The notes: generated from the sequence alone by a model not told the origin. DNA of 64,000 nucleotides from an uncultured Lachnospiraceae bacterium (GCA_946537305.1 CAMNFR010000004.1:1-64000); one strand, 5' to 3'; shown: positions 1-8,696, counted from the first letter of the stretch. Translations and numbers: made by a program.

Positions 1-1
1 C

Positions 2-880
2 CGCGATTCCGCCTGCATCATTCCCTCCAAGCATCTTTCCGAGGAGAATGTTAAGACGATCAAGGAATATACCCGGAAAATTGCAGAGGAAATGCATGTC
101 AGCGGTCTGATGAATATGCAGTATGCCATCGAGAACGATAAGGTCTATGTACTGGAGGCAAATCCCCGCGCTTCCCGTACCGTTCCGCTGGTCTCCAAGG
201 TCTGCGGCATCCGCATGGTGCCTATCGCGACGGATATCATCACCTCCGAGCTGACCGGACGGCCCTCGCCCGTACCGGAGCTGAAGGAAAAGGATATTCC
301 GTATTACGGCGTAAAGGAAGCAGTCTTCCCGTTCAACATGTTCCCCGAGGTCGACCCGCTGCTCGGACCTGAAATGCGTTCCACCGGCGAGGTCCTGGGC
401 CTGGCGCCTCATGTGGGCGGTGCCTTCTTCAAGGCAGAGGAAGCCACACAGACAAAGCTTCCGCTGGAAGGAACCGTGCTCTTCTCCGTCAGCGACAAGG
501 ACAAGCCCGAGCTCATGGAAATCGCGGAGATCTTTGCGCAGGATGGCTTTAAGATCCTTGCGACCGGCAGCACCTATGAGCTTCTGAAGGCCAACGGCAT
601 TGAGGCCGAAAAGGTCAAGAAGCTGTACCAGGGCCGCCCGAATATCCTGGATCTGATCACCAACGGCGACATTGATGTCATCGTCAACACACCGATCGGC
701 AAGGCCGGCGCCCATGACGACAGCTATCTCCGGAAGGCTGCCATCAAGGCCAAGATCCCTTATATGACCACCATGGCCGCCGCCCGCGCTACTGCCACCG
801 GTATCCGCTCCGTAAAGCGCTACGGCAGAGACGATGTTGTCTCCCTGCAGGAGCTGCACGCCAGCATCAAGGATAAATAA
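2..880 (+). CDS. carB: Carbamoyl-phosphate synthase large subunit, 3' part
   Basis: C-terminal 292 codons of the large (ammonia, ATP-grasp) subunit that makes carbamoyl phosphate from bicarbonate, ammonia and ATP for pyrimidine and arginine synthesis. The frame is open to the left window edge, so the gene is cut by the window. The first residues (RDSACIIPS) match the second ATP-grasp half, followed by the conserved EANPRASRTVPLVSK stretch. From about residue 150 of the fragment comes the methylglyoxal-synthase-like allosteric domain (GTVLFSVSDKDK, ILATGSTYELL, VIVNTPIGKAGAHDD), which binds UMP or ornithine in known enzymes. A 17-bp hairpin follows the stop. carA is expected just upstream. Users of the product, argF and pyrB, lie further along the window. 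Very sure. Confidence 0.97.
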   Translation, partial: RDSACIIPSKHLSEENVKTIKEYTRKIAEEMHVSGLMNMQYAIENDKVYVLEANPRASRTVPLVSKVCGIRMVPIATDIITSELTGRPSPVPELKEKDIPYYGVKEAVFPFNMFPEVDPLLGPEMRSTGEVLGLAPHVGGAFFKAEEATQTKLPLEGTVLFSVSDKDKPELMEIAEIFAQDGFKILATGSTYELLKANGIEAEKVKKLYQGRPNILDLITNGDIDVIVNTPIGKAGAHDDSYLRKAAIKAKIPYMTTMAAARATATGIRSVKRYGRDDVVSLQELHASIKDK

Positions 881-919
881 TCATCGACAGATCCTCGCTA
901 AAAAAGAAGGACCAAGATA

Positions 920-960
920 AAGAAGAAGGACAGAGTTTTTTTCTCTGTCCTTCTTCTTTG
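920..960. terminator. Hairpin between convergent genes
   Basis: A perfect 17-bp stem (920-936 with 944-960) encloses a seven-T loop, placed between carB and the oppositely oriented DUF3237 gene. There is no clean T-tract after the stem on the plus strand, so it is either a bidirectional terminator or an RNA 3'-end-protecting hairpin. Confidence 0.7.
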
Positions 961-1004
961 ATCTATCAGATCGTCATTTCACTTCTCGATCTGCTGCCAG
1001 ATCA

Positions 1005-1442
1005 TTATTCCTCTACCTGCTGATTCAGGTCAAAGATGCGGATGTCCACGCCGTCGGGCTTTCCCCAGCCCTCGGCGCGGAAGTGAGCACCATGGAAGTA
1101 ATCCGCCAGGGCTTCGCTGTCCGTCATAAAGGTGGGCGTAGCCTCGAACGGGCGGGGCTGATGTCCACGCTCAAAATAACCATTGTTTTCTACATACAGG
1201 CTGCATTCCTGTCCGGCACAATCCTTGCCCACAAACATATACTTGGCGCACATGTGGCGCGTACCGCCGGCGTTGGTCACCTGAATATCAGCCGCGCCGG
1301 GGCGGACCGTACCGCAGAACAGATCCGATTCCACGCTCCCGCCGAAGGGAATGATAACGACCTTTCCGTTTTTCGTGATCATCTCAGAACGGTCCTCGGG
1401 ATTGATTGTGATGTGAAACTCCATGATCATTTTGTCAGCCAT
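1005..1442 (-). CDS. DUF3237-like small protein
   Basis: A 145-residue soluble protein with no signal peptide. It resembles the DUF3237 family: MEFHITINPED at the start, then a GGSVES turn, a GTVRPGAADIQ strand, an AKYMFVGKD strand and YVENNGY, which together suggest a small beta-barrel fold. The ribosome binding site AAAAGGAG lies 9 nt before the second ATG (1442) but only 3 nt before the first (1448), so the second is chosen. It follows the Nif11-like gene by 79 nt on the same strand. Its biochemical role is unknown. Family assignment is from pattern recognition only. Confidence 0.7.
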   Translation of the reverse strand: MADKMIMEFHITINPEDRSEMITKNGKVVIIPFGGSVESDLFCGTVRPGAADIQVTNAGGTRHMCAKYMFVGKDCAGQECSLYVENNGYFERGHQPRPFEATPTFMTDSEALADYFHGAHFRAEGWGKPDGVDIRIFDLNQQVEE

Positions 1443-1521
1443 TTTCATCGTCTCCTTTTATCTTACTATTTGCCCCGCCCAAAGCTAAATTATTTGAACA
1501 CCGTTTTGCTCTTCTACAGAT

Positions 1522-1800
1522 CTACAGAACTGAGAAAAACATCTCGTAAAAATCATCCTCACCGGCAAGCTTTGGCGAATTTTCACCGCCGCCGTTGGTG
1601 CTGCGTCGATAGGTGGCATAGAATTCCTCTCCGGCCATGACCAGTTCCATCGGGTAGATCTCATAGCCCAGGCCGCGGCAGGTGCGGCAGAATTCTTCCA
1701 GCGGATCTGCTGTCTGTCTTGTCGCCAGCAGTGTTTCCCGCAGCGCCGGGTCATGCATGGCCTTCACCTGGAGCTCCTCCAACATTTCAACAACTGTCAT
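1522..1800 (-). CDS. Nif11-like small protein
   Basis: A 92-residue acidic protein. The first 60 residues resemble the Nif11 / RiPP-leader-like helical domain: MLEELQVKAMHDPALRETLL, then DPLEEF and a GYEIYPMEL helix. The last 25 residues follow a Gly-Gly-Gly run at about 70-72 and end in an acidic and aromatic tail (EDDFYEMFF). A GGAGG site 5 nt before ATG 1800 decides the start; an in-frame GTG lies one codon upstream. It starts 12 nt after the stop of the HerA-like ATPase gene, so the two are probably co-transcribed. No modification enzyme or peptide exporter is adjacent. Function unknown; the Nif11 relation is a sequence-pattern inference. Confidence 0.75.
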   Translation of the reverse strand: MTVVEMLEELQVKAMHDPALRETLLATRQTADPLEEFCRTCRGLGYEIYPMELVMAGEEFYATYRRSTNGGGENSPKLAGEDDFYEMFFSVL

Positions 1801-1812
1801 CACAACCTCCGA

Positions 1813-3342
1813 TCATTTCAGCAGGCTGCCAAGCAGTCCGCGGGCAAGCTTGCGGCCGATCTCCCGGCCGATGGTCGTGGCCGCCGAATTGGCTGCCTTC
1901 TCCACCGCCGACTGTCTTCTTCTGCCGGAAGAAGTCTTTTTCGCTCTCTCCCTCTCCTTCCGGGCCTTTTCCTCTTCTTTTTCCTTCTCTATTCTGGCCT
2001 TCTCTTCCTCGGCTTCCTTTTCGGCCTTCTCGGCGGCTTCCGCCGCTTCTTCCGCAGCCTTCTGGAGAATTTCATAGGCGGATTCGCGGTCGACCGCCTT
2101 ATCATATTTCACGCTCAGCTTGCTGGCTGCCGTAATACGGGCGATTTCCGATTCCGGCGCAGCGTTCATGGAACTGGCAGGCGGAAGAATGTTGGCGCGC
2201 TGCACCATGGTCGGAACACCCTTGATATCCAGTACGGAAATCAGCGCCTCGCCCACGCCGACCTGCTGCAGGGCCTCTTCGGTATCGAAGGCAGGGTTCG
2301 CCCGGAAGGACTTCGCCGCGTACCGGAGCGCTTTCTGCTCATTGGGGGTATATGCGCGCAGCGCATGCTGAATACGGTTGCTGATCTGGCTCAGAACGCT
2401 CTCCGGAATATCCGAAGGGTTCTGGGTGATGAACCACACGCTGACACCCTTGGAACGGATCAGGCGTACCACCTGCTCCACCTTCTCCAGCAGAGCCTTC
2501 GGGGCGTCGTTAAAGAGCAAATGCGCCTCGTCAAAGAAGAAGGCGATCTTGGGCTTATCCAGATCTCCCGCCTCCGGCAGCAGCTCGTACAGTTCCGAGA
2601 GCATCCACAGAAGGAATGTACCGTACAGCAGCGGATGCTGGAACAGCTCCATACATTCCAGAATATTCATCACGCCGCGACCCTCTTCATCCCAGTCGAA
2701 CCAGTCCCTGATCTCCAGGGCCGGCTCTCCGAAGAAGACATCGCCACCCTCATCCTCCAGGGTCAGCAGCGCACGCTGAATGGCGCCCACCGACTGCGCT
2801 GAAATATTTCCATATTTCAGTTTGTAATCCTTAGCGTTATCCCCAACGTACTGCACCATAGCGCGCAGATCTTTCAGATCCAGCAACAGCTTGCCCTCAT
2901 CGTCCGCCACACGGAAAACAATGCGCAGGATGCCGCTCTGCGTCTCGTTCAGGCCCATCAGACGTGCGAGAAGGTCCGGTCCCATCTCCGATATCGTGGT
3001 GCGCACCGGATGTCCCATTTTGCCGTATACATCGAAGAAACGGACAGGGTAGGAGGAATAGGTGTAACCGTAGTCATTCAGATGCATGTTATCGATGCTG
3101 CGGCGAATGTGCTTGGTCTCCACGCCCGTCTGGCACATGCCGGAGACATCGCCTTTGATATCGGCCAGAAATACCGGCACGCCCATCTCGGAAAAGGCTT
3201 CTGCCATGACCTTCAGGGTAACCGTCTTACCGGTACCTGTGGCGCCTGCGATCAGGCCGTGGCGATTGCACATGGAAGGCTCAATGGTGATGTGTTCCTC
3301 CCCGGTGGCGATCCATATCTTATGGTCTTCCTTTAAATACAT
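1813..3342 (-). CDS. HerA-like (DUF853) ATPase
   Basis: A 509-residue ATPase of the DUF853 / YjgR group, related to HerA and FtsK-type translocases. The Walker A motif GATGTGKT lies at residues 33-40, followed by ADIKGDVSGM. The Walker B region IAFFFDEAHLLF lies near residue 265, and WFITQNPSDIPESVLSQ sits beyond it. Residues of roughly 425-485 form a charged coiled coil (AAEEAAEAAEKAEKEAEEEK) and a basic RRR patch, then an alanine-rich tail. It has no membrane segment. An AGGAGG site precedes the ATG. The Nif11-like gene follows by 12 nt. In other bacteria HerA-like ATPases act with nucleases in DNA processing or defence; no nuclease is adjacent here, so its job is unproven. Confidence 0.9.
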   Translation of the reverse strand: MYLKEDHKIWIATGEEHITIEPSMCNRHGLIAGATGTGKTVTLKVMAEAFSEMGVPVFLADIKGDVSGMCQTGVETKHIRRSIDNMHLNDYGYTYSSYPVRFFDVYGKMGHPVRTTISEMGPDLLARLMGLNETQSGILRIVFRVADDEGKLLLDLKDLRAMVQYVGDNAKDYKLKYGNISAQSVGAIQRALLTLEDEGGDVFFGEPALEIRDWFDWDEEGRGVMNILECMELFQHPLLYGTFLLWMLSELYELLPEAGDLDKPKIAFFFDEAHLLFNDAPKALLEKVEQVVRLIRSKGVSVWFITQNPSDIPESVLSQISNRIQHALRAYTPNEQKALRYAAKSFRANPAFDTEEALQQVGVGEALISVLDIKGVPTMVQRANILPPASSMNAAPESEIARITAASKLSVKYDKAVDRESAYEILQKAAEEAAEAAEKAEKEAEEEKARIEKEKEEEKARKERERAKKTSSGRRRQSAVEKAANSAATTIGREIGRKLARGLLGSLLK

Positions 3343-3390
3343 AGTACATTTTCCTCCTGGTTTTCGTGTATGATCCGGACATATCCGCCC

Positions 3391-3420
3391 TTGACACGTC
3401 CGTCCTGTTTCCGCTATAAT
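3391..3420 (+). promoter_or_regulatory. Promoter of chromate-transporter/thrH operon
   Basis: Perfect -35 TTGACA (3391-3396) and -10 TATAAT (3415-3420), spacer 18 nt, about 95 nt before the first transporter start. It lies between divergent operons. Confidence 0.85.
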
Positions 3421-3520
3421 ATTTTCTCGACGTAAGTTAAGACCTACTCTTTTCTATGTTACCTTATTCTTGCATCTAAATCAAGAAAAAAAGCAAAATT
3501 CGACAAAAGGACATAGTTTT

Positions 3521-4072
3521 ATGACCCGTTTGACTGAGATTTATCTCGCCTTTCTGAAAATCGGATCGGTGGCGTTTGGCGGCGGATACGCTCTTCTTCC
3601 CATCCTGCAGCAGGATCTGGAGGAAAAGCGGCACTGGACAACCACGGAGGAACTGATGGATTATTTTGCCATCGGTCAGTGTACGCCGGGCGTGATCGCA
3701 CTGAATGTATCCACCTTTATCGGACATAAGTTGGCCGGGATCCCGGGTGTGCTGGCGGCGACCGCCGGATTCCTGACCGTGCCCATTATCCTGATCCTGC
3801 TCATCGCCGCGTTCCTGACCAATTTTGCGGAGCTTACCATCGTACAGCATGCCTTTGGCGGTATCCGCGTCTGTGTCTGTGTTCTGATCATCAATGCCGT
3901 CCTGCGGTTGTGGAAAAAGGCCATCGTGAATCCGCTGGCACTGGGACTGTATATAGCCATTTTCGGCATCATGCTTCTGACCTCTGTTCTGCCATTCTCT
4001 GTGCCCACCTTTGTTCTGGTGATCGCAGCGGCCGTTTTCGGACTTCTGTTCGGAAGGGAGGATGCGGCATGA
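3521..4072 (+). CDS. Chromate transporter family, half-size protein 1
   Basis: A 183-residue membrane protein of the CHR family, half-length form. It has the family signature FLKIGSVAFGGGYALLP near the N terminus and an AIGQCTPGVIALNVSTFIG motif around residue 60. About five to six hydrophobic segments follow. The ATG at 3521 has an AAAGGA site 10 nt upstream; an upstream in-frame ATG (3470) lacks one. Its stop overlaps the start of the second half-size gene (ATGA). In known two-gene systems the paired halves act together, and full-length relatives are proton-coupled anion transporters that export chromate or take up sulfate. The natural substrate here is not shown by sequence. Confidence 0.93.
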   Translation: MTRLTEIYLAFLKIGSVAFGGGYALLPILQQDLEEKRHWTTTEELMDYFAIGQCTPGVIALNVSTFIGHKLAGIPGVLAATAGFLTVPIILILLIAAFLTNFAELTIVQHAFGGIRVCVCVLIINAVLRLWKKAIVNPLALGLYIAIFGIMLLTSVLPFSVPTFVLVIAAAVFGLLFGREDAA

Positions 4073-4635
4073 TGACCTATCTTCGTTTGTTCTTTGAGTT
4101 TTTTAAGACAGGCCTGTTTGCTGTGGGCGGCGGGCTGGCGACGCTGCCCTTCCTGTATGAGATCTCGGATAATACACACTGGTACACCCATGCGGATGTG
4201 GCCAATATGATCGCGGTCTCGGAATCTACGCCCGGGGCGCTGGGCATTAATATGTCCACCTACGCCGGCTATATTACCGGTGGCATAGCAGGCGGCATCC
4301 TGGCCTCTTTTTCTCTGGCGCTGCCCTCTCTGATCATCATCGTGATCGTGGCGCGCTCTCTGGAAAAATTCCGGGATAATAAATATGTAAATCGGGCCTT
4401 CTTTGGCCTGCGCCCGGCCTCCGTCGCCATGATCAGCATGGCAGGATTCAACGTGGCAAAGACAGCGCTGATCAACATTCCCGCCTGGCAGCAGACCGGC
4501 GTGTTAAACGATCTTTTTAGCTGGAAGGCCTGGCTTCTGGCCGCCGGCATTCTTATCATAGACCGAAAGTGGAAACTGAACCCCGTGATGCAGATCGGCA
4601 TCGCTGCGGTGATTGGTATTGTATTTCAATTTTAG
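4069..4635 (+). CDS. Chromate transporter family, half-size protein 2
   Basis: The 188-residue partner of the preceding gene, overlapping it by 4 nt with GGGAGG upstream, so translation is coupled. It carries the same fold signature in diverged form: FFKTGLFAVGGGLATLPFL at the N terminus and IAVSESTPGALGINMSTYAG near residue 50. It has five or six predicted membrane segments. The two halves probably form a heterodimer. The downstream gene thrH begins 18 nt later, so all three share the promoter at 3391-3420. Why a putative anion transporter is grouped with a serine/threonine phosphatase-transferase is unexplained. Confidence 0.93.
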   Translation: MMTYLRLFFEFFKTGLFAVGGGLATLPFLYEISDNTHWYTHADVANMIAVSESTPGALGINMSTYAGYITGGIAGGILASFSLALPSLIIIVIVARSLEKFRDNKYVNRAFFGLRPASVAMISMAGFNVAKTALINIPAWQQTGVLNDLFSWKAWLLAAGILIIDRKWKLNPVMQIGIAAVIGIVFQF

Positions 4636-4653
4636 TTTAAAGGAGAAAATATT

Positions 4654-5259
4654 ATGAAAATTGTTTGTTTAGATATGGAAGGTGTACTGGTTCCTGAGAT
4701 TTGGATCGCCTTTTCCGAGGCGACCGGCATTCCCGAGCTTCGCCGGACCACCAGAGACGAACCGGATTACGGCAAGCTGATGGCTTACCGGCTGGATATT
4801 CTGCACCGCCACGGCCTGGGGCTGAAAGAGATCCAGAATACTATCGCTACCATCGATCCGCTTCCCGGCGCCCGCGAGTTCCTGGATGAGCTCCGCACGC
4901 TGACACAGGTGATCGTGATCAGCGATACCTTTGAGCAGTTCGCAAAGCCCCTGATGAAGAAGCTCGGCTGGCCCACGCTTTTCTGCAATACGCTGGAGAC
5001 AGCGCCGGACGGGACCATTATCGACTACCACATGCGCATAGAGAATTCCAAGCTCTCCACTGTGCGCGCACTTCAGTCCATCGGCTATGAGACCATTGCC
5101 GCAGGCGACAGCTTCAACGATCTGGCCATGATCCGTGCCAGCAAAGCCGGTTTCCTCTTCCGCAGCACGCCTGCCATCATGGAAGCCAATCCGGATCTTG
5201 CGGCCTTTGAAACATTTGACGATTTCCTGGCCGCCATCAAAAAAGCCCTGGAAGACTAA
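4654..5259 (+). CDS. thrH: Phosphoserine phosphatase / homoserine phosphotransferase ThrH
   Basis: A 201-residue cytosolic HAD-superfamily enzyme, matching the length of Pseudomonas ThrH. It has the unusual HAD motif I with DMEGVLVPEIWIAF (nucleophile Asp7, Glu9 in place of the second Asp), motif II VIVISDTFEQF, and the motif IV region AAGDSFNDLAM. Characterised ThrH dephosphorylates phosphoserine and can transfer the phosphate to homoserine. An AAAGGAG site lies before the ATG. It ends the operon with the chromate-transporter pair and is followed by a 13-bp hairpin shared with the convergent Na/Pi gene. Identification is firm; use in serine or threonine synthesis in this organism is inference. 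Confidence 0.93.
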   Translation: MKIVCLDMEGVLVPEIWIAFSEATGIPELRRTTRDEPDYGKLMAYRLDILHRHGLGLKEIQNTIATIDPLPGAREFLDELRTLTQVIVISDTFEQFAKPLMKKLGWPTLFCNTLETAPDGTIIDYHMRIENSKLSTVRALQSIGYETIAAGDSFNDLAMIRASKAGFLFRSTPAIMEANPDLAAFETFDDFLAAIKKALED

Positions 5260-5288
5260 CCGTCTTTACTAACAGATGATATAATAAC

Positions 5289-5323
5289 AAGACCCGAAGG
5301 ATCGAACCGGTCCTTCGGGTCTT
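5289..5323. terminator. Bidirectional terminator
   Basis: A perfect 13-bp GC-rich stem (5289-5301 with 5311-5323, AAGACCCGAAGGA) with a 9-nt loop, between the ends of thrH and the convergent Na/Pi cotransporter gene. The A and T ends of the stem give short T runs on both strands. Confidence 0.85.
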
Positions 5324-5327
5324 CTTG

Positions 5328-7136
5328 CTATCTGCTTTCTGTTTTGATCTCTTCCAGTCTGCGAAACACATCCTGATAGGCTTCTTCGTAAGCCTCGTTA
5401 AAGTCTTTGTCTTTTCCGGAATGCAGGGACGTATAATAATTATGCTCCTGATCTGTCAGCTCCGGCCGCACACGGACGATGGTCGCCATACCAATATTGG
5501 AGCAGACGCTCCCTAATCTCTGCAGTTCACTCAGCAGATTCATAAAATTCACGTCCGCTCGCACATCACAGATTCCCTGGCCCATTCGTTTCAGGTGATT
5601 GCGCTTCAGCGTGTTGACCACATCGTTGGCCACATGCGTCAGAGGCTCAATAGCATAGGCTGCTTCAACATCTCTCTTGCGGAAAGCAAGCTCTGCCTTT
5701 GCCAGGATGCGGTCCAGCAGGCTCTCCAGGACCTTCAGTTCCTTCACGGCACTTTCCGAGAAAGCTACATCGGTCTCTTTCATCTGCTGAGCCGTGCGGG
5801 CCATACGCACCGCCAGATCTCCCAGCCTCTCAAATTCTGCGGAGACCTTGTAATACTGGTCCAGAATGGAAACGTGCAGTTCATCCTGAATATGCGGCAG
5901 GATCTGCACCATGTAGTTGCTCAGGTGGTCTGTCAAAAGATCAATCTGGGTCTCTTCCTCTTCTATTTCCTGCATCACTTTTTCGTCATAGCGATCCAGA
6001 ATCAGCTCTGCCTTCTTGATATTCGCACAGGAAGCGTGAAGGCTGGTCATCAGAACATCATAGCAGCTTCGAAGCGCCAGCGCGGGCGTATCAAAGAAGA
6101 CCGGGTTCAATGCTTCCAGCTTGTCCTGATATTTTCCTTCCGGTTCTCTCCGGTCCGCCACGATCTTCCGGCTGATTTTTTCGTACACCGGCAGCATGGG
6201 GAACATCAGAATGGCACAGGTCAGGTTAAAGACCGTATTAGTATTGGCAATGATACCGGAATTCACAGTGGCCGTCCAGAGCCCGTCCAGCAGTCCAAGG
6301 CGGTGGACGATGGTCACGCCCGCCAGAACGAGAACCGTCTCACTCAGGTTGAACAGAATATTCACGACGCCGACACGCTTGGCTTCAGGCTCCGCACCGA
6401 TGGAACATACAATAGCTGTGGTCACACAGTCGCCCAGGTAAATACCTACGATGACAGCATAAATGGCATTAAAGGTCAAGGCCCCCGAGGCAGAGAACGC
6501 CTGAAGGATACCGATGGTCGCGGAGGAGCTCTGCAGCACAAAGGCGATGCCGGCACCGGTCAGATAACCGATGATCGGATTGGCGCCCAGGTGGGCGAAC
6601 AGGCTGTCCACAATGCCGGATTCCGAGAGGGCGTTCACGGCACCGGTCATATTCAGCAGACCGGAGAAAAGAATACCGAATCCGATCAGGATGTTTCCGA
6701 CCGATTTGGAATTCTTAAAATGAAAGCCCATGATCAGGATGATTCCCGCGATCAGTGCCATCGGCGCCAGGGAGGAGGGCTGGAACAGCCGCAGCCATGA
6801 CCCGGCGGATGCATTGATATCCAGCAGACGGATGATCTGACCGGTGACCGTGGTACCGACATTGGCGCCGATAATGATTCCCAGTGACTGATGCAGCGTC
6901 AGGATCCCGGCGCCTACCAGACCGGAGGTGATCACGATGGTCGCGGTCGATGACTGTATGACCGCCGTGATCAGAAGGCCAAGAAGAAATGCTTTGAAAG
7001 GATTGTTTGTCACCTGTTCCATGGCCATCTTCAGTGCGCCGGAAGAGCTTTCCTTCAGGGAATCGCCCATCAACCGCATGCCGTAAAGGAACATGGCCAG
7101 ACCGCCGAATAATGTCAAAAAGTCAAAAAAATTCAT
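5328..7136 (-). CDS. Na/Pi cotransporter family protein with PhoU-like domain
   Basis: A 602-residue inner-membrane protein. The N-terminal 340 residues hold two inverted Na/Pi-cotransporter repeats, each with the QSSSAT-type signature (AVIQSSTATIVITSG near residue 60 and LQSSSATIGILQAF near 200). A cytosolic helical PhoU-like domain follows from about residue 345 (ALRSCYDVLMTSLHASCANI, EFERLGDLAVRMA). This matches the YjbB / NptA-type phosphate transporters of bacteria. The start at 7136 is preceded by AAAGGAC at 9 nt; an upstream in-frame ATG lies inside the -10 element and cannot be used. The gene is monocistronic between two terminators. Direction of phosphate movement (export in YjbB) is not settled by sequence. 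Confidence 0.94.
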   Translation of the reverse strand: MNFFDFLTLFGGLAMFLYGMRLMGDSLKESSSGALKMAMEQVTNNPFKAFLLGLLITAVIQSSTATIVITSGLVGAGILTLHQSLGIIIGANVGTTVTGQIIRLLDINASAGSWLRLFQPSSLAPMALIAGIILIMGFHFKNSKSVGNILIGFGILFSGLLNMTGAVNALSESGIVDSLFAHLGANPIIGYLTGAGIAFVLQSSSATIGILQAFSASGALTFNAIYAVIVGIYLGDCVTTAIVCSIGAEPEAKRVGVVNILFNLSETVLVLAGVTIVHRLGLLDGLWTATVNSGIIANTNTVFNLTCAILMFPMLPVYEKISRKIVADRREPEGKYQDKLEALNPVFFDTPALALRSCYDVLMTSLHASCANIKKAELILDRYDEKVMQEIEEEETQIDLLTDHLSNYMVQILPHIQDELHVSILDQYYKVSAEFERLGDLAVRMARTAQQMKETDVAFSESAVKELKVLESLLDRILAKAELAFRKRDVEAAYAIEPLTHVANDVVNTLKRNHLKRMGQGICDVRADVNFMNLLSELQRLGSVCSNIGMATIVRVRPELTDQEHNYYTSLHSGKDKDFNEAYEEAYQDVFRRLEEIKTESR

Positions 7137-7176
7137 TACATTTGTCCTTTTTTGATTCGTTTTAAAGTCGGACTTT

Positions 7177-7204
7177 ATCATAGCACAATCATTTTATTTA
7201 TCAA
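7177..7204 (-). promoter_or_regulatory. Promoter of Na/Pi cotransporter gene
   Basis: On the minus strand -35 TTGATA (7199-7204) and -10 TATGAT (7177-7182), spacer 16 nt. It sits 40 nt before the chosen ATG and just after the trpB2 terminator. Confidence 0.65.
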
Positions 7205-7218
7205 GTATGTAATTGTGA

Positions 7219-7256
7219 CAAAAAAAATAAGAGGAGGCCGGTTTCCCGGTCCCCTC
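7219..7256 (-). terminator. Terminator of trpB2
   Basis: On the minus strand an 11-bp stem with one mismatch (7246-7256 with 7231-7241) and a GAAA tetraloop is followed by a T-rich run (TTATTTTTTTT). A second small perfect hairpin, 7 bp with a 3-nt loop, lies at 7272-7288 between it and the trpB2 stop. Confidence 0.85.
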
Positions 7257-7316
7257 CCGTTTTGGAAGAACGAATGACTTCGTCATTCAACAAAATTGAA
7301 AATGCTGTAATGCTTA

Positions 7317-8696
7317 TTACAGCCCCAGATCCGGAATGGTTGCAAAGCCTCTCTCCAGATCCTCATCGGTAGGCACATAATCATTCATGCGGCCTTCATT
7401 ATAGGACTCATATGCGGTCATATCAAAGTATCCGGTACCCGTCAGTCCGAAGATGATGGTCTTCTCTTCGCCTGTCTCTCTGCACTTGATGGCCTCATCA
7501 ATGGCGGCGCGGATGGCGTGGCTGGATTCCGGCGCGGGCAGGATGCCTTCGGTGCGGGCAAAGAGCTCAGCCGCCTCAAATACAGCCGTCTGCTCCACAG
7601 AGCGCGCCTCCATCAGTCCGTCATGATACAGCTGGGACAGGATGGTGCTCATGCCGTGGTAGCGAAGTCCGCCAGCGTGGTTGGCGGAAGGAATAAAGTC
7701 ATGTCCCAGGGTGTACATTTTAGCCATCGGGCAGACCATGCCGGTATCCGCAAAGTCATAGGCAAATTTGCCTCTGGTAAAGCTGGGGCAGGAAGCCGGT
7801 TCGATAGCAATGATGCGATAATCCGCTTCTCCGCGCAGCTTTTCGCCCATGAACGGAGCGATCAGACCGCCCAGGTTGGAGCCGCCGCCGGCGCATCCGA
7901 TAATGATATCGGGCTTGATGCCGTATTTATCGCAGGCCGCCTTGGTCTCCAGGCCGATGATCGACTGATGCAGCAGCACCTGGTTCAGAACGCTGCCCAG
8001 GACGTAGCGATAACCCGGCATGGAGGTAGCCACTTCGACCGCCTCGGAGATGGCGCAGCCTAGGGAACCGGTGGTCCCGGGATGCTCGGCGTTGATCTTT
8101 CGGCCGATATTGGTATCCATGGAAGGGGAAGGCGTCACGCTGGCGCCGTAGGTGCGCATGACCTCTCTCCGGAAAGGCTTCTGCTCATAGGAGACCTTGA
8201 CCATATACACCTTACAGTCGATGCCGAAGAACGCGCAGGCCATGGAAAGCGCCGTGCCCCACTGACCGGCACCGGTCTCCGTGGTAACGCCCTTCAGGCC
8301 CTGCTCCTTGGCGTAGTAGGCCTGAGCGATTGCGGAATTCAGCTTGTGGCTTCCGGAGGTATTATTTCCTTCGAACTTATAAAAGATATGGGCCGGCGTG
8401 TCCAGCGCTTTCTCCAGGAAGGTAGCATGGGTCAGCGGCGAGGGGCGGTACATTTTATAAAAGTTATGGACCGGCTCCGGAATCGGAATATACGCATCGG
8501 TCTCATTCAGCTCCTGGCGGATCAGCTCATCGCAGAAAATAGGCTGCATATCCTCGAACTTCAGCGGCTGCAGCGTACCGGGGTGAATCAGCGGAGCGGG
8601 TTTGTTTTTCATATCTGCGCGTACATTGTACCACTTATCCGGGATCTCCGCCTCATCCAGATAGATTTTGTAAGGGATTTCATCATACTTGCTCAT
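7317..8696 (-). CDS. trpB: TrpB2-type tryptophan synthase beta-like enzyme
   Basis: A 459-residue PLP enzyme of the TrpB2 group, longer than the usual 400-residue TrpB1. The PLP lysine is in NTSGSHKLNSA (Lys118), followed by the glutamate-bearing ETGAGQWGTALS loop and the phosphate-binding loop GCAGGGSNLGG. The first 90 residues carry the TrpB2-specific N-terminal extension. TrpB2 enzymes make tryptophan from indole and serine, often without a TrpA partner, and may salvage indole. No trpA or other trp gene is adjacent; the gene stands alone with its own promoter and terminator. No T-box or trp leader peptide was seen. Enzyme class is certain; the physiological role (indole salvage) is inference. 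Confidence 0.95.
   Translation of the reverse strand: MSKYDEIPYKIYLDEAEIPDKWYNVRADMKNKPAPLIHPGTLQPLKFEDMQPIFCDELIRQELNETDAYIPIPEPVHNFYKMYRPSPLTHATFLEKALDTPAHIFYKFEGNNTSGSHKLNSAIAQAYYAKEQGLKGVTTETGAGQWGTALSMACAFFGIDCKVYMVKVSYEQKPFRREVMRTYGASVTPSPSMDTNIGRKINAEHPGTTGSLGCAISEAVEVATSMPGYRYVLGSVLNQVLLHQSIIGLETKAACDKYGIKPDIIIGCAGGGSNLGGLIAPFMGEKLRGEADYRIIAIEPASCPSFTRGKFAYDFADTGMVCPMAKMYTLGHDFIPSANHAGGLRYHGMSTILSQLYHDGLMEARSVEQTAVFEAAELFARTEGILPAPESSHAIRAAIDEAIKCRETGEEKTIIFGLTGTGYFDMTAYESYNEGRMNDYVPTDEDLERGFATIPDLGL

Noticed and set aside
1522..1800. A RiPP biosynthetic cassette around the Nif11-like gene
   Set aside because: No lanthionine synthetase, radical SAM enzyme, YcaO or peptidase-ABC exporter lies nearby; the radical SAM genes are more than 20 kb away.
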